A DNA stretch of 64,000 bases from Acuticoccus sediminis (GCF_003258595.1 NZ_QHHQ01000001.1:372001-436000); one strand, 5' to 3'. Shown: positions 17,382-28,274, numbered from the stretch's first letter. Made by a program: numbers and translations. The notes: generated by a model not told the origin, from the letters alone.

Positions 17382-17525
17382 CCTGTTCCCCGGAGCCAAC
17401 CATCGCTGAAGCCCGACAGGAACCGGAGCGGGGTGCAGGGCAAGGCCGAAGAACGAAGTGTGCCTTGCCCTGCACCCCGCTCCGGTTCAGGGCTTCATCA
17501 GCGATGGTTGGCTTCGGGGAACAGG
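17382..17525. repeat. 144-nt imperfect hairpin between convergent genes
   Basis: Outer arms CCTGTTCCCC (17382-17391) and GGGGAACAGG (17516-17525); a middle segment that pairs except for a 3-nt insertion and a few mismatches; and a perfect 25-bp inner stem (17421-17445 with 17463-17487) around a 17-nt loop. A further copy of CCTGTTCCC at 17534-17542 could pair with the right outer arm instead. It separates the MocR gene from the convergent ABC operon, so bidirectional termination is likely; a small palindromic repeat element is the alternative. Confidence 0.8.
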
Positions 17526-17596
17526 CGACCGCCCCTGTTCCCTGGTGAATCCGGAGCGGCCCTGCGGTCCCGCACGCAGACGACCGTCGAGTCCGC

Positions 17597-18538
17597 CTAC
17601 TCCTTCACGGCCCCGGTCATCGACGCGACGTAGTGCTCGACGAAGAACGAGTAGAGGATCGCGACGGGGAGCGAGCCCATCAGGGCGCCCGCCATCAGCG
17701 AGCCCCAGTGGTAGACGTCTCCCTCGACGAGCTCCGTGATCACGCCCACCGGCACGGTCTTGTTCTCCGACGAGGAGATGAACGTGAGCGCGTAGATGAA
17801 CTCGTTCCACGACAGCGTGAAGGCGAAGATGCCGGCCGAGATGAGCCCCGGCACCGCGAGCGGCAGCAGGATCTTGACGAGGATCTGCAGCCGCGAGGCC
17901 CCGTCGATGAGGGCGCATTCCTCGAGTTCGTAGGGGATGGAGCGGAAGTAGCCCATCAGGAGCCAGGTGCAGAACGGGATGAGGAACGTCGGGTAGGTGA
18001 GGATCAGGGCCAACGGCGAATCGAACAGCCCGTACTGGAAGACGATGACGGCCAGCGGGATGAAGAGGATCGACGGCGGCACCAGGTAGGCGAGGAAGAT
18101 CCCCATGCCGACGAGGCGCGAGCCCTGGAAGCGCAGCCGCTCGATCGCGTAGGCCGCGCACACCGCGCAGAACAGCGAGATGAACGTCGCGACGACCGAC
18201 ACCAGCATCGTGTTCCAGAGCCAGACCGGATAGCTCGTCTCGAAGAACAGCTTGTGGATGTTGGCGAAGGTCGGGTGAGCCACCCAGAACGGACTGTAGT
18301 CGGTGTAGTTGTAGAGCTCCTCGTTCGATTTGAACGTCGTGATCGCCATCCAGTAGAACGGGAAGAGCAGCACGAACAGGAAGATGACCATCGGGATGTA
18401 GACGGTCACCACCCGCCGCGGCAGCGACACGAGGTAGTCCGTGCTCGCGCCCTCGGGCTCGTCCTTCGGGTTCTGCCGGCCCCACTTCCAGAAGCGGGCG
18501 GACGTCTCGGTGAGCTTTTCCTCTTCGCTGACAGCCAT
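17597..18538 (-). CDS. ABC sugar transporter permease (MalG type)
   Basis: 313-aa inner-membrane permease with six hydrophobic segments after a 45-residue cytoplasmic N-terminus. The EAA loop that docks on the ATPase is ELEECALIDGASRLQILVKILLPLAVPG near residue 205. It belongs to the carbohydrate-uptake-1 family and is last in the order ATPase, receptor, permease, permease. It lies 10 bp after the MalF-type gene. Confidence 0.9.
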   Translation of the reverse strand: MAVSEEEKLTETSARFWKWGRQNPKDEPEGASTDYLVSLPRRVVTVYIPMVIFLFVLLFPFYWMAITTFKSNEELYNYTDYSPFWVAHPTFANIHKLFFETSYPVWLWNTMLVSVVATFISLFCAVCAAYAIERLRFQGSRLVGMGIFLAYLVPPSILFIPLAVIVFQYGLFDSPLALILTYPTFLIPFCTWLLMGYFRSIPYELEECALIDGASRLQILVKILLPLAVPGLISAGIFAFTLSWNEFIYALTFISSSENKTVPVGVITELVEGDVYHWGSLMAGALMGSLPVAILYSFFVEHYVASMTGAVKE

Positions 18539-18548
18539 GGTCGCCCCC

Positions 18549-19502
18549 TTAGTCCCCGCCGCCCTGCTGCCAGCGCCGGCGTTGCAGTCCGAAGTAGCTG
18601 AAGAGGATCGCGCCCAGGAGGAACGGGATCATCGACACCGCGATCGCCGCGCCCTCGCCGAGGTAGCCGCCGGGAATCGCGCGCTGGAAGGACAGCGTCG
18701 CCATGAGGTGCGTCGCGTTCAGCGGGCCGCCGCGGGTCAGCACGTAGATCAGCTGGAAGTCGGTGAACGTGAAGAGCACCGAGAAGGTCATCACCACCGC
18801 GATGATCGGCGTCAGCATCGGGAAGGTGACGTAGCGGAAGCGCTGCCAGGGCGACGCGCCGTCGATCAGCGCCGCCTCGTAGAGCGACTGCGGGATCGTC
18901 TGCAGGCCGGCGAGCAGCGTGATCGCCACGAACGGGATGCCGCGCCAGATGTTGGCCGCGATCACCGAGGCGCGCGCGTTGGCCGGGTCGCCCAGGAAGT
19001 CGATGTAGTGGTCGATGAGGCCGAGCTTCACCAGCGACCACGAGATGATCGAGAACTGCGCGTCGTAGATCCACCAGAAGGCGATGGCCGACAGAACCGT
19101 CGGCACGATCCACGGCAGCAGGACGATGGCGCGCAGCAGCGCCTTGAACGGCAGGTGGTGGTTGAGGAGCAGCGCCAGCCAGAGGCCGAGGCCGAATTTG
19201 ATGATGCTCGCGACCACCGTGTAGAGGAACGTGTTGAATACCGCGAGCCAGAAGACCGGGTCTTCCATCAGCCATTCGTAGTTCTCGAGGCCGATGAAGG
19301 TGCCCGCCTGGCCGATGCGCGCGTCGGTGAAGCCGAGCCAGACGCCGAGCGCCAGCGGATAGGCGAGGAACAGCAGCAGCAGCGCCGCCGCGGGCAGCAT
19401 GAACCAGAAGCTGAGGAAGCCCTTGCTCTGCCCGATGCGCGAGATCCTGCTCGGCGCATGCGCGGCGGCCCGTGCGCTGGGCTGTTGAACGTCTACGGCC
19501 AT
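18549..19502 (-). CDS. ABC sugar transporter permease (MalF type)
   Basis: 317-aa permease, six predicted membrane segments. The EAA motif SLYEAALIDGASPWQRFRYVTFPMLTP lies near residue 215. The ATG at 19502 is used; a TTG just before it is unlikely. The N-terminal 30 residues are cytoplasmic and basic. It pairs with the MalG-type permease to form the channel of a carbohydrate-type importer. Confidence 0.9.
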   Translation of the reverse strand: MAVDVQQPSARAAAHAPSRISRIGQSKGFLSFWFMLPAAALLLLFLAYPLALGVWLGFTDARIGQAGTFIGLENYEWLMEDPVFWLAVFNTFLYTVVASIIKFGLGLWLALLLNHHLPFKALLRAIVLLPWIVPTVLSAIAFWWIYDAQFSIISWSLVKLGLIDHYIDFLGDPANARASVIAANIWRGIPFVAITLLAGLQTIPQSLYEAALIDGASPWQRFRYVTFPMLTPIIAVVMTFSVLFTFTDFQLIYVLTRGGPLNATHLMATLSFQRAIPGGYLGEGAAIAVSMIPFLLGAILFSYFGLQRRRWQQGGGD

Positions 19503-19697
19503 CAAGGCGCCCTTCGGTCAGATCGGCGGGCGGTGTCGCCCCGTCGGTCACGGTCCGCGAGCGTCAGTCCGCCCGCGCGTCCATCCGTGCGGACGGCCCG
19601 TAGGCCGCCAGCACCTCGAGCGTGACGGCGGCCGCACGGGCCGCCGGTGCCGCGCTTCGGGCGCCTCGGCGCCCGGAGCGTCGGCGGAGCGAGCGCG

Positions 19698-21017
19698 TCA
19701 GCGGTACGAGCGCTCGGCGCGGCGCGCGGCGTACTTGGCCGCGTCCTTCGGGGAGCGCTCGCCGGAGGCGGCCTGCGCGAACATGTCGACGATGATGTAG
19801 TCGGCCATCGTCGCGGCGGACGCGGGGCCGAGCTCGCCGGAATAGCCGTTCCAGAGCATGTTCTTGACGCAGTCGCGGTACGGCTCGGACTTCGGGATCT
19901 CGGTCCAGACCGAGTTCTCGGCGTAGGCCGCGAGCGGGTGCGAGATGTAGCCGTTGGCCGCGAGCTGCCAGGGCTCGTACTGCTCCTTCTCCCACATGAA
20001 GCGGAGGTACTCTTTCGCCGCATTGGGGTACTTCGTGTAGCCGAACACCATCGCCTGGGTGAACAGGTGCAGCTCGGTCGGCTTGCCGACGGGGCCGACG
20101 GGCATCTGCGCGTGGTAGATGTCCTTGGCCATCTCCTGCAGCGCCGGGTCGTCCGAATTCTTCGCGGCATACCAGATCGAGATGCCGTTGATGGTGGCGC
20201 CGAGCTCGCCGGCGAGGAACACCTTGTTATTGTTCGGATCGAGCCAGGAGAGCGTGCCGGGGATGAAGTACTGGTAGAGCTCCTTCACGTACTCCAGCGC
20301 CGCGACGGTCTCGGGGCTGTCGAGGACGACGGCGTTCTCCTCGTCGACCATCTTGCCGCCGAAGCCCCACAGGATGGTGTGCAGCCAGCCGTTGGCGTCG
20401 CCGACGCCGTGGCCGAGCGCCATGCCCATCGGATGGCCGTTCTCCTTGAGCTTCTTCGCGACGTCGAGGAAGCCCTGGGTGTCGGTCGGGAAGGTCTCGA
20501 AGCCGGCCTCCTGCACCCACTTCTGGCGGTAGACGACGCGCGCGCCGGAGGCGCCCAGCGGCAGGCCGATCCACTCGTCACCCTTCTTGCCGTAGCGCTG
20601 CGCGGCGTCGTACCAGCCGCCGTACTTGTTGCCGAGGTACTCGGCGAGGTCGGTCAGCGGGACGAGCTTGTCCGGGTACTGGTGCGGGTCGTCGAACCAG
20701 CCGAGGATGATGTCGGGTCCCGAGCCGACGTTCGCGGCGACGGCGGCCTTCGGGCGCACGTCCTCCCACGACTCGTTGTCGACGCGGACCGGCACGCCCG
20801 TCGCCTCGGTGAACTTCTTCGTGTTCTCCATCCAGAGGGTCTCGTCGCCCTGGACGAACTTCGACCACCTGAGGAGCCGCAGCTCCGCGCCGTCCTCCGG
20901 CTTGAAGTTCATCGTGTCCTGGGCGAAGGGTTGCCGGATGCCGAGAAGCTGGCTGCTGGCCGCCCCCGCGGCCACGGCGGAGGACGTCTGCAGGAAGCGG
21001 CGTCTCGTAAAGCTCAT
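19698..21017 (-). CDS. ABC transporter sugar-binding protein with Tat-like signal
   Basis: 439-aa periplasmic receptor of the family 1 extracellular binding proteins. The N-terminus MSFTRRRFLQTSSAVAAGAA has a twin-arginine motif (RRRFL), suggesting Tat export after folding, which is common for these receptors. The middle contains GWFDDPHQYPDKLVPLTDLAEYLG and the C-terminal RYGPSA-like helices are helical. Substrate class is likely a sugar, polyol or glycerol-phosphate-like compound, not resolvable from sequence. 195 bp separate it from the downstream permease genes. Confidence 0.9.
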   Translation of the reverse strand: MSFTRRRFLQTSSAVAAGAASSQLLGIRQPFAQDTMNFKPEDGAELRLLRWSKFVQGDETLWMENTKKFTEATGVPVRVDNESWEDVRPKAAVAANVGSGPDIILGWFDDPHQYPDKLVPLTDLAEYLGNKYGGWYDAAQRYGKKGDEWIGLPLGASGARVVYRQKWVQEAGFETFPTDTQGFLDVAKKLKENGHPMGMALGHGVGDANGWLHTILWGFGGKMVDEENAVVLDSPETVAALEYVKELYQYFIPGTLSWLDPNNNKVFLAGELGATINGISIWYAAKNSDDPALQEMAKDIYHAQMPVGPVGKPTELHLFTQAMVFGYTKYPNAAKEYLRFMWEKEQYEPWQLAANGYISHPLAAYAENSVWTEIPKSEPYRDCVKNMLWNGYSGELGPASAATMADYIIVDMFAQAASGERSPKDAAKYAARRAERSYR

Positions 21018-21088
21018 GGTCTTCCTCCCGATCTATGGCCGGTCTTCGCCGGCTCTCTCGTTGTTCCCGCCGCGCGGGCGGGACGTGA

Positions 21089-22162
<1,074 letters not shown>

Positions 22163-22286
22163 GCGCGCCCTCCCTCTATCGTTTTCGCCCGGATCTGACG
22201 CCCGTGGTCGTGATCATCCCAAGCGAGGCTGACCTCCGGATGGAATGCGAGCGCAGCATGCGGCCGCGCATAAGGAAAGGTCAAGC

Positions 22287-22303
22287 CTCTAAATAAGTTA
22301 GAG
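22287..22303. promoter_or_regulatory. Inverted repeat upstream of the ABC operon
   Basis: CTCTAA-N5-TTAGAG, a perfect palindrome within a short AT-rich patch, 125 bp before the ATPase start. It is the best candidate for an operator or promoter in this 273-bp intergenic stretch. The binding protein is unknown; no local regulator gene is adjacent. Confidence 0.4.
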
Positions 22304-22435
22304 TTTAAGTAGCTGATTTTCGGGAGGAACGCCTGCGGCGGGTGCCCAAAGTGTCGAGATTTACTGAGAATTCGTCCAGTCCGGTGTCGCAGGACCTTGG
22401 TCGGGGTTTCCTTGCGCGAGCCTGGCCCCAGCGCC

Positions 22436-23518
22436 TCAGCTCACCGCCAGCAGCGCGGGGTCGAGGCGCGGCAGGCGCGCGGGCGCGAAGGCCGCGATGT
22501 CGACGTGGCGGGTGGACCCGGTCTCGATCAGCTCCGCCATCGCCTCGCCCGTCGCCGGGGCGTTGAGGATGCCCCAGACGCTGTGCCCGGTGGCGACGAA
22601 GGCGCCGGGGACACCCGGCACCGGGCCGATGACGGGCCAGCCGTCGGCCGTAACCGGACGGAAGCAGGCGCCCCGGGCGACGACGGGGCTGTCGGCGAGG
22701 ACGGGGGAGAGACGCGCGCACATCGCCTCCAGCCGCGCGAAGGCCCCCTCGTCCGGACCGACCGCGGCAGGGTCGACCGGCAGCGGCGTCTGGCTTGAGA
22801 TGGCGCAGACGTAGGTCGTGCCGTCACTGCGGGGAAAGACCTCCGGCGTCGCCGTGCCCGCCGCATCCTTGCATTCGAGGAATAGCGCCTCGGCCGGGAG
22901 GCGGTCGCCGGTGCGGTAGACGAGGCTGTGCCCCTTCATCCCGTAGACCGCCGGCAGCGGCAGCCACCGCGCCGCCAGGATCGACCACGGCCCCATCGCC
23001 ACCACCACGGCCTCGGCCGGGTGGACCGCGCCGTCGACGACGAGGCCCGTCACGGCACTGTCTGGCCCCGTCTCGACGCCCTCCACCGCGCCGGCGAGGA
23101 GCCTCGCGCCCCGCGCGACTGCGGCGTCCATCAGCGCCCCGGTGTAGCGGGCGGGGTGGACCTGCGCGGTGGTGCGGGGTCCGCCGAGCTTCTGGGTGAT
23201 CGCGACCCGGCCGACCCAGTCGACCGGACCGGTCTGGTCGCCCGTCGCCTCGTAGCCGGCGTAGGTGGTCATGCGGCGGTAGCACCAGTCGGCGCCGAGG
23301 CTGCCGGCGAGTTGCTCATGCAGGGCGAAGCTGCGCCGCGCGAGGCGCTCCACCGGCTGCCCGTCGCACCAGTCGAGGGCGAGGAAGCCGCCGGACTTGC
23401 CCGACGCCGCGCACGCGACGCCGGCCCGCTCCACGACGGTCACGTCCGCCCCCGCGCTGGCGAGGTAGTACGCGATCGACGCCCCGATGGCTCCCGCCCC
23501 GCACACCATGACCTGCAT
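22436..23518 (-). CDS. DadA/glycine-oxidase-like FAD-dependent oxidoreductase
   Basis: 360-aa DAO-family enzyme. The start at 23518 has GGAGG upstream and gives MQVMVCGAGAIGASIAYYLA, the FAD-binding GxGxxG motif. The second half has the DAO-type substrate region and the C-terminal GHSVWGILNAPATGEAMAEL, which closes over the flavin. It probably oxidises an amino acid or other secondary amine. It ends 273 bp from the ABC operon promoter and starts 62 bp from the TAXI gene end; all are leftward. Substrate inferred only by family. Confidence 0.82.
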   Translation of the reverse strand: MQVMVCGAGAIGASIAYYLASAGADVTVVERAGVACAASGKSGGFLALDWCDGQPVERLARRSFALHEQLAGSLGADWCYRRMTTYAGYEATGDQTGPVDWVGRVAITQKLGGPRTTAQVHPARYTGALMDAAVARGARLLAGAVEGVETGPDSAVTGLVVDGAVHPAEAVVVAMGPWSILAARWLPLPAVYGMKGHSLVYRTGDRLPAEALFLECKDAAGTATPEVFPRSDGTTYVCAISSQTPLPVDPAAVGPDEGAFARLEAMCARLSPVLADSPVVARGACFRPVTADGWPVIGPVPGVPGAFVATGHSVWGILNAPATGEAMAELIETGSTRHVDIAAFAPARLPRLDPALLAVS

Positions 23519-23579
23519 CGCGCATCCTCCGCTTGGCATCCTCGCCATATGAAGCGCCGGGCCGCCGGGGCCAGTGGCG

Positions 23580-24956
23580 TCAGCGGGCGAGGTTCTGGGT
23601 CACCTCCGCCCGCACGAAGGCGACGTGCATCCTGAGGCGGTAGAGGTCGTCCCGGAAGGCGAGCGGGACGCGGATGACGCTCACCTGCCGCTCGACCTCG
23701 TGGAGCCCGTCGAGGACCGTCTTCAGCTCCGTCTCGGTCGAGGCGTCGAGGGCGGCCCCCTCGAGGTCCTTCAGGTCGCGGTACCACCGGTAGATGCGCC
23801 GGCGGATGCTCCACTGCAGCGTCGTCGGGCCGAAACGCAGGATCGGGATGAGGAGGGTCGCGATCGGGATCATCAGCACCCAGAACCGCTCGAAGAGATT
23901 GGCGGCCCAGTACGGCAGGTACCGCCGCGCAGGCGTCGGCCCGTAACGGAAATAGCGCTCCGCCTCCGTGTCCAGCGGATATTCCACCAGGTCGGCGCTC
24001 GGGAACTGGCCGCGCGTGCCGAGCACGGGGTCGCCGCGGGCGAGCATCGTCGAGATCTGCAGCATGAGCTGCTTGACCGCCGGATGGAGGCTCTCGCGCA
24101 CCAGAAGGACGGTGGCGACGCCGAGGATCGAAGTGTCCTCCGCCGGCACCTTGTCGACGATGTCGATCGCGCGGGCGGGGAGGTCCACCCGCGAGGCGAA
24201 CGGCAGGCGGCGGGTCAGCGCGTCGGCATAGTCCATCTCGACGAGGCGGATCGCCGGGTCGCGCAGGAGGTCGTGCACCCAAAGCGTCTGCGGGCTGGTC
24301 ACGAAGGCCGCGAGGTCCACCGTCCCGTCGCGCAGCGCCGCGGCCGCGGCCGCGCCGTCGAGTGCCTCCGTCGCCATCCCGCCGGCGAGGCCGGTCAGGG
24401 CGAGGACGTGCATCATGAGCTGGCGCGTGCCGCTGCCGCCAGAGCCGATGGCGATGCGCAGGTCCTCCCGCCCGTCCAGCCCGGACAGGGTGTCGACCCC
24501 GCGCGAAAAGATCCACAGCGGCTCGATCGCGAGCGCGGCGAGGGAGCGCAGATGCGTATCGCGCGGCGGCGGCGAGCCGACACCGCCCTGCACGAACGCC
24601 GCGTCCACGTCCGAGGCCCGCAGCAGGTCGATGTTCTCGGCCGATCCGGCGGTCGGGACGAGGTCGACCTCGACCCGCTCCTGGCGCAGACGCAGGGCGA
24701 AGCGGCGGCCGAGGCGGTCGTAGAAGCCGTCCTCGATGCCGGTCGCGATCTTGATCCGGGCCGGCGGGGCGGGATCGACGAGGAACCACGCCACCGCCGC
24801 AATGGCGAACCCGGTCAGCACGAGAGTCGACCAGAAAACGACACGAACCGACGTCACCGACGCCGGGATGCGCGGCCGGTCGGAGGCTTGCTTCACCACG
24901 CTCAGCCACGAGAATCGCCGGGCGGGGGGCGGGTCTATCGGCGCCTTTGAGTCCAA
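23580..24956 (-). CDS. TAXI-family TRAP solute-binding protein with two membrane anchors
   Basis: 458-aa protein. After a basic N-terminus comes a membrane segment (about 38-60), then a TAXI receptor domain (about 68-330) with the pattern IKIATGIEDGFYDRLGRRFALRL and IAIGSGGSGTRQLMMHVL. A second hydrophobic segment near 355-375 is followed by a cytoplasmic coiled tail. Domain order resembles the anchored TAXI proteins that occur without TRAP permease genes. It may act as a sensor or receptor for a distant TRAP permease; no DctQM homologue is next to it. Confidence 0.8.
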   Translation of the reverse strand: MDSKAPIDPPPARRFSWLSVVKQASDRPRIPASVTSVRVVFWSTLVLTGFAIAAVAWFLVDPAPPARIKIATGIEDGFYDRLGRRFALRLRQERVEVDLVPTAGSAENIDLLRASDVDAAFVQGGVGSPPPRDTHLRSLAALAIEPLWIFSRGVDTLSGLDGREDLRIAIGSGGSGTRQLMMHVLALTGLAGGMATEALDGAAAAAALRDGTVDLAAFVTSPQTLWVHDLLRDPAIRLVEMDYADALTRRLPFASRVDLPARAIDIVDKVPAEDTSILGVATVLLVRESLHPAVKQLMLQISTMLARGDPVLGTRGQFPSADLVEYPLDTEAERYFRYGPTPARRYLPYWAANLFERFWVLMIPIATLLIPILRFGPTTLQWSIRRRIYRWYRDLKDLEGAALDASTETELKTVLDGLHEVERQVSVIRVPLAFRDDLYRLRMHVAFVRAEVTQNLAR

Positions 24957-25146
24957 TCGTCTAACCTAATTCCAGCAATTCGGCATTTACAAACCAGTTC
25001 TTCAATTGGCAAAACCATACAGTAGACGCCCTACCAGCGCCAAAATCCTTCGACACTTACGACTTCTTCTGGGTTTTCATCGCGTAGTTTCCCGGAAGGT
25101 TAATCAGAATTCGAGGCATTGTTCGCCGACATTCCGGGAGACGCCC

Positions 25147-26475
25147 ATGCGCTTCATGGCCCTTGCGTTCGCCGTTGTCCTGTTCATCGTTCCCGCCGCC
25201 GCCCAGGAGAACGCGCCCCCGGCCGCCGAGGCGGCCGCGCCCGCAGGCGACGCCGCGCCGGAGACGCAGCTCCCCGCCGCCATCACCAACCCCGACATCC
25301 CGGACAGCGAGCTGAAGCTCCGACTCGTTCCATTGACCAAGCAGGAGCTCGCGGAAGCCGCCGCCGCCTGGCTCGGCATCGTGAAGAGCAAGACCGAGGC
25401 GGTCTCGGAGGCGATGATCGCCGTCGCCGCCGCCGACGGCAGCCCCACCGATGCCCAGCGCGAGCGGGTCACGACGCTGACCGCCGAGCGCAAGGCCCTC
25501 TTCGACAACTACGCCGACGTGATCCGCGCGTGGGAGCTGAAGGGCGGCGATCCGGATGCGGTCGCCGAGTACAAGGCATATCAGAGCGCGATCTTCATCG
25601 ACGAGGTGCGCACGTCCGACTTCAAGACCCTCCTCAACCGCGCGCTGGAGTGGCTGACCTCGGCGGACGGCGGTGTCGAGCTCGGCCTCGACATCATCAT
25701 CATCGTCATCGCGATCGCCGCGCTCCTCGTCGTGGCGCAGATGGTGCGCCGCACCGCGGGCCGGGCGATCGGGCGCGTGCCGAACCTGTCCAAGCTGCTA
25801 CAGGCCTTCCTGCTGGTGGTGGTCTACTGGGCGACGATCGCCATCGGCCTGATGGTGGTGCTTTCCGCACTCGGGGTCGACATCTCGCCGCTCTTCGCCG
25901 TCGTCGGCGGCGCCTCCTTCATCCTCGCCTTCGCGCTGCAGGACACGCTCGGCAACCTCGCCGCGGGGCTGATGATCATGATCAACCGCCCGTTCGACGA
26001 GGGCGACTACGTCGACATCGGCGGCACCGCGGGCACCGTGCAGAAGATGAACATCGTCTCCACCACGGTCACGACGCCCGACAACCAGATCATCCTGGTC
26101 CCGAACGGGAAGGTGTGGGGCAACATCATCACCAACGTCACCGGCAGCACGACGCGGCGCGTCGACTTCGTGTTCGGCATCTCCTACTCGGACAGCGTGG
26201 AGAAAGCGCAGGCGTTGCTGGAGACGATCGTCGCCGAGCACCCGCTCATCCTTTCCGAGCCCGCCCCCGTGGTCCGGGTGAACGCGCTCAACGAATCCTC
26301 GGTCGACTTCATCGTCCGGCCCTGGACGCGGGGCGAGGACTACTGGACTGTCTACTGGGACATCACCCGCGCCGTGAAGGAACGCTTCGACGAGGCGGGG
26401 ATCTCGATCCCCTTCCCGCAGCGGGACATCCACGTCCACCAGGCGAGCGCCTCCAACAGCCTCGCCGCGGAATAG
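25147..26475 (+). CDS. MscS-family mechanosensitive ion channel
   Basis: 442-aa inner-membrane channel. The ATG at 25147 gives a signal-like N-terminus (MRFMALAFAVVLFIVPAAAQ), a periplasmic region of about 150 residues, then membrane helices and the MscS core: FALQDTLGNLAAGLMIMINRPFDEGDYVDI near residue 260 and the beta domain with TTVTTPDNQIILVPNGKVWGN. It releases solutes under hypo-osmotic shock. No operon partner is evident; upstream 190 bp are AT-rich at first and hold its promoter. Confidence 0.92.
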   Translation: MRFMALAFAVVLFIVPAAAQENAPPAAEAAAPAGDAAPETQLPAAITNPDIPDSELKLRLVPLTKQELAEAAAAWLGIVKSKTEAVSEAMIAVAAADGSPTDAQRERVTTLTAERKALFDNYADVIRAWELKGGDPDAVAEYKAYQSAIFIDEVRTSDFKTLLNRALEWLTSADGGVELGLDIIIIVIAIAALLVVAQMVRRTAGRAIGRVPNLSKLLQAFLLVVVYWATIAIGLMVVLSALGVDISPLFAVVGGASFILAFALQDTLGNLAAGLMIMINRPFDEGDYVDIGGTAGTVQKMNIVSTTVTTPDNQIILVPNGKVWGNIITNVTGSTTRRVDFVFGISYSDSVEKAQALLETIVAEHPLILSEPAPVVRVNALNESSVDFIVRPWTRGEDYWTVYWDITRAVKERFDEAGISIPFPQRDIHVHQASASNSLAAE

Positions 26476-26568
26476 CCCGGGGCTGACCACCTATTCCGGC
26501 ACGGAACTTCTGATCCTCCGTGCCGGCGGCTAGAACTGCATCTGCCGAACGATTTGCGGGAGATGCTG

Positions 26569-28212
26569 GTGGAAGCGATCAAACAACTGGACCCGATTTC
26601 CCGCGCGGTGATCCAGCACCGGCTCTCCGCCATCGTCGAGGAGATGGGCGAGGCGATGCTGCGCACCGCCTTCTCGCAGATCCTCAACGCGAGCCGCGAC
26701 TTCTCGATGGGCATCGTCGACCGGGACTGCCGGCTCGTCGCCCAGGCCGACCACATTCCCGTCCACGTCGGCGCCCTCCCCTGGGCCGTCCGCGCGCTGG
26801 AGGCGCGGTTCGGCGACGACGTGAACCCGGGCGACGTCTTCGTCCTCAACGACCCCTACGCGGGCGGGTCGCACCTGCCGGACGTCACGGTCTTCGCGCC
26901 GGTCTTCGCCGAGGGCGAGCGGCGGCTCTGGGCCGTGGTGCGCGCGCACATGGGCGAGATCGGCGGTGCCAGCCACGGCGGCTACAACCCGAGCGCCACG
27001 GAGATCTGGCAGGAGGGGCTGCGCATCCCGCCCATGCGCCTCGCCGAACGCGGCCGGATGCGCGAGGACGTCCTCGAGATGATGCTGATGAACGTGCGCC
27101 TGCCGCGCGAGGTCCGGGGCGACCTCGACGCGATGATCGGCGCCGCGCACCTCGGCGAACGCTCCCTCGACACGCTGTACGACGAGTTCGGCCGCGCCAC
27201 GGTGGACGCCGCGATCGACGAGATCCTCGACGGCGCGGAGGCGCGCGCCCGCTCCATCGTCGCCGAGTGGCCGGACGGGACCTACCACGGCACCGCCTAC
27301 CTCGACGACGACGGGCGCGAGCGCAGGGACCTCGCGATCCGCGCGGCGGTCACGATCCGCGGCAGCGACATCACCGTGGACCTCACCGGGACGGACGACG
27401 AGACGAACAGCTTCGTCAACTCCGCCTTCGCCAACACGCAGGCCGCCGTCGCCATGGCCCTCGCCTACCTGATCGACGCGGACATCCCGAAGAACGACGG
27501 CGTCTTCCGCCTGCTCGACGTTCGCCTGCGGCGCGGCTCGCTGGTCCACCCGCACGAGAACATGCCGGTGACGCTCTCCACCTCGCACCCCTCCAACGAG
27601 ATCGTCGAGGCGATCATCCGCGCGCTGCAGCACGCCTGTCCGGAACGGTGCATGGGCGGCTGGTCACGGCGTTTCCGCATGTCGATCACCGGGCAGAACC
27701 CGCGCAACGGGCGCAAGTTCATCTGGCACCTGTTCCACGCGCGGCCGGGCGGTGGAGCCTCGCCGCAGGGCGACGGATGGCCGGGCGCGGGCGAGTGGCA
27801 CTCCGTCGGCGGCATCAAGTTCGGCTCCGTCGAGGTCTCCGAGGCACGCTTCCCGCTGGTCTTCGAGCGGCATGAGTTCCGGCCCGGCTCGGGCGGGGAC
27901 GGGCAGTATCGCGGCGGCGTCGGCTGCGACCTCGACCTGCGCGTCGAGGTTCCCGCCTACGCGCACACCGCGGGCGAGGGCATCCGCCACGGCTCGGCCG
28001 GCATCGCCGGCGGGCTGGACGGCGCGCCGCACGACTACCGCCTGGTGACGGACGCGGGCGTGCAGCACCTCGCGACCAAGCAGTTCGGCATCGAGATCGC
28101 GTCCGGGAGCCTCCTCGAGATCCACTCGGCGGGCGGCGGAGGCTGGGGCGACCCGGCGAACCGCACCCCGGAGGCGCGCGCCCGCGACACCGCCGAAGGC
28201 TTCACCGAGTAG
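26569..28212 (+). CDS. hyuB: Hydantoinase B/oxoprolinase family protein
   Basis: 547-aa HyuB-type subunit. The usual N-terminal block is present: DPISRAVIQHRLSAIVEEMGEAM, LNASRDFSMGIVDRDCRLVAQADHIPVHVGAL and NDPYAGGSHLPDVT. The C-terminal part has EFRPGSGGDGQYRGGVG. GTG at 26569 follows GGGAG by 6 bp; ATG at 26563 is too close to it and TTG at 26554 lacks one. It works with the hyuA product in ATP-dependent opening of a cyclic amide (hydantoin, 5-oxoproline or similar). The exact substrate is unknown. Confidence 0.9.
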   Translation: MEAIKQLDPISRAVIQHRLSAIVEEMGEAMLRTAFSQILNASRDFSMGIVDRDCRLVAQADHIPVHVGALPWAVRALEARFGDDVNPGDVFVLNDPYAGGSHLPDVTVFAPVFAEGERRLWAVVRAHMGEIGGASHGGYNPSATEIWQEGLRIPPMRLAERGRMREDVLEMMLMNVRLPREVRGDLDAMIGAAHLGERSLDTLYDEFGRATVDAAIDEILDGAEARARSIVAEWPDGTYHGTAYLDDDGRERRDLAIRAAVTIRGSDITVDLTGTDDETNSFVNSAFANTQAAVAMALAYLIDADIPKNDGVFRLLDVRLRRGSLVHPHENMPVTLSTSHPSNEIVEAIIRALQHACPERCMGGWSRRFRMSITGQNPRNGRKFIWHLFHARPGGGASPQGDGWPGAGEWHSVGGIKFGSVEVSEARFPLVFERHEFRPGSGGDGQYRGGVGCDLDLRVEVPAYAHTAGEGIRHGSAGIAGGLDGAPHDYRLVTDAGVQHLATKQFGIEIASGSLLEIHSAGGGGWGDPANRTPEARARDTAEGFTE

Positions 28213-28274
28213 CGGTCCCGCCCGCACCGAGACCGCCCCCGATTCCGAAGACCCCGAAGATTTCCGAAGACCCC

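Noticed and set aside
17382-17543. Long hairpin as an insertion sequence
   Set aside because: No transposase, no target-site duplication seen, and only about 160 bp long; at most a small palindromic element.
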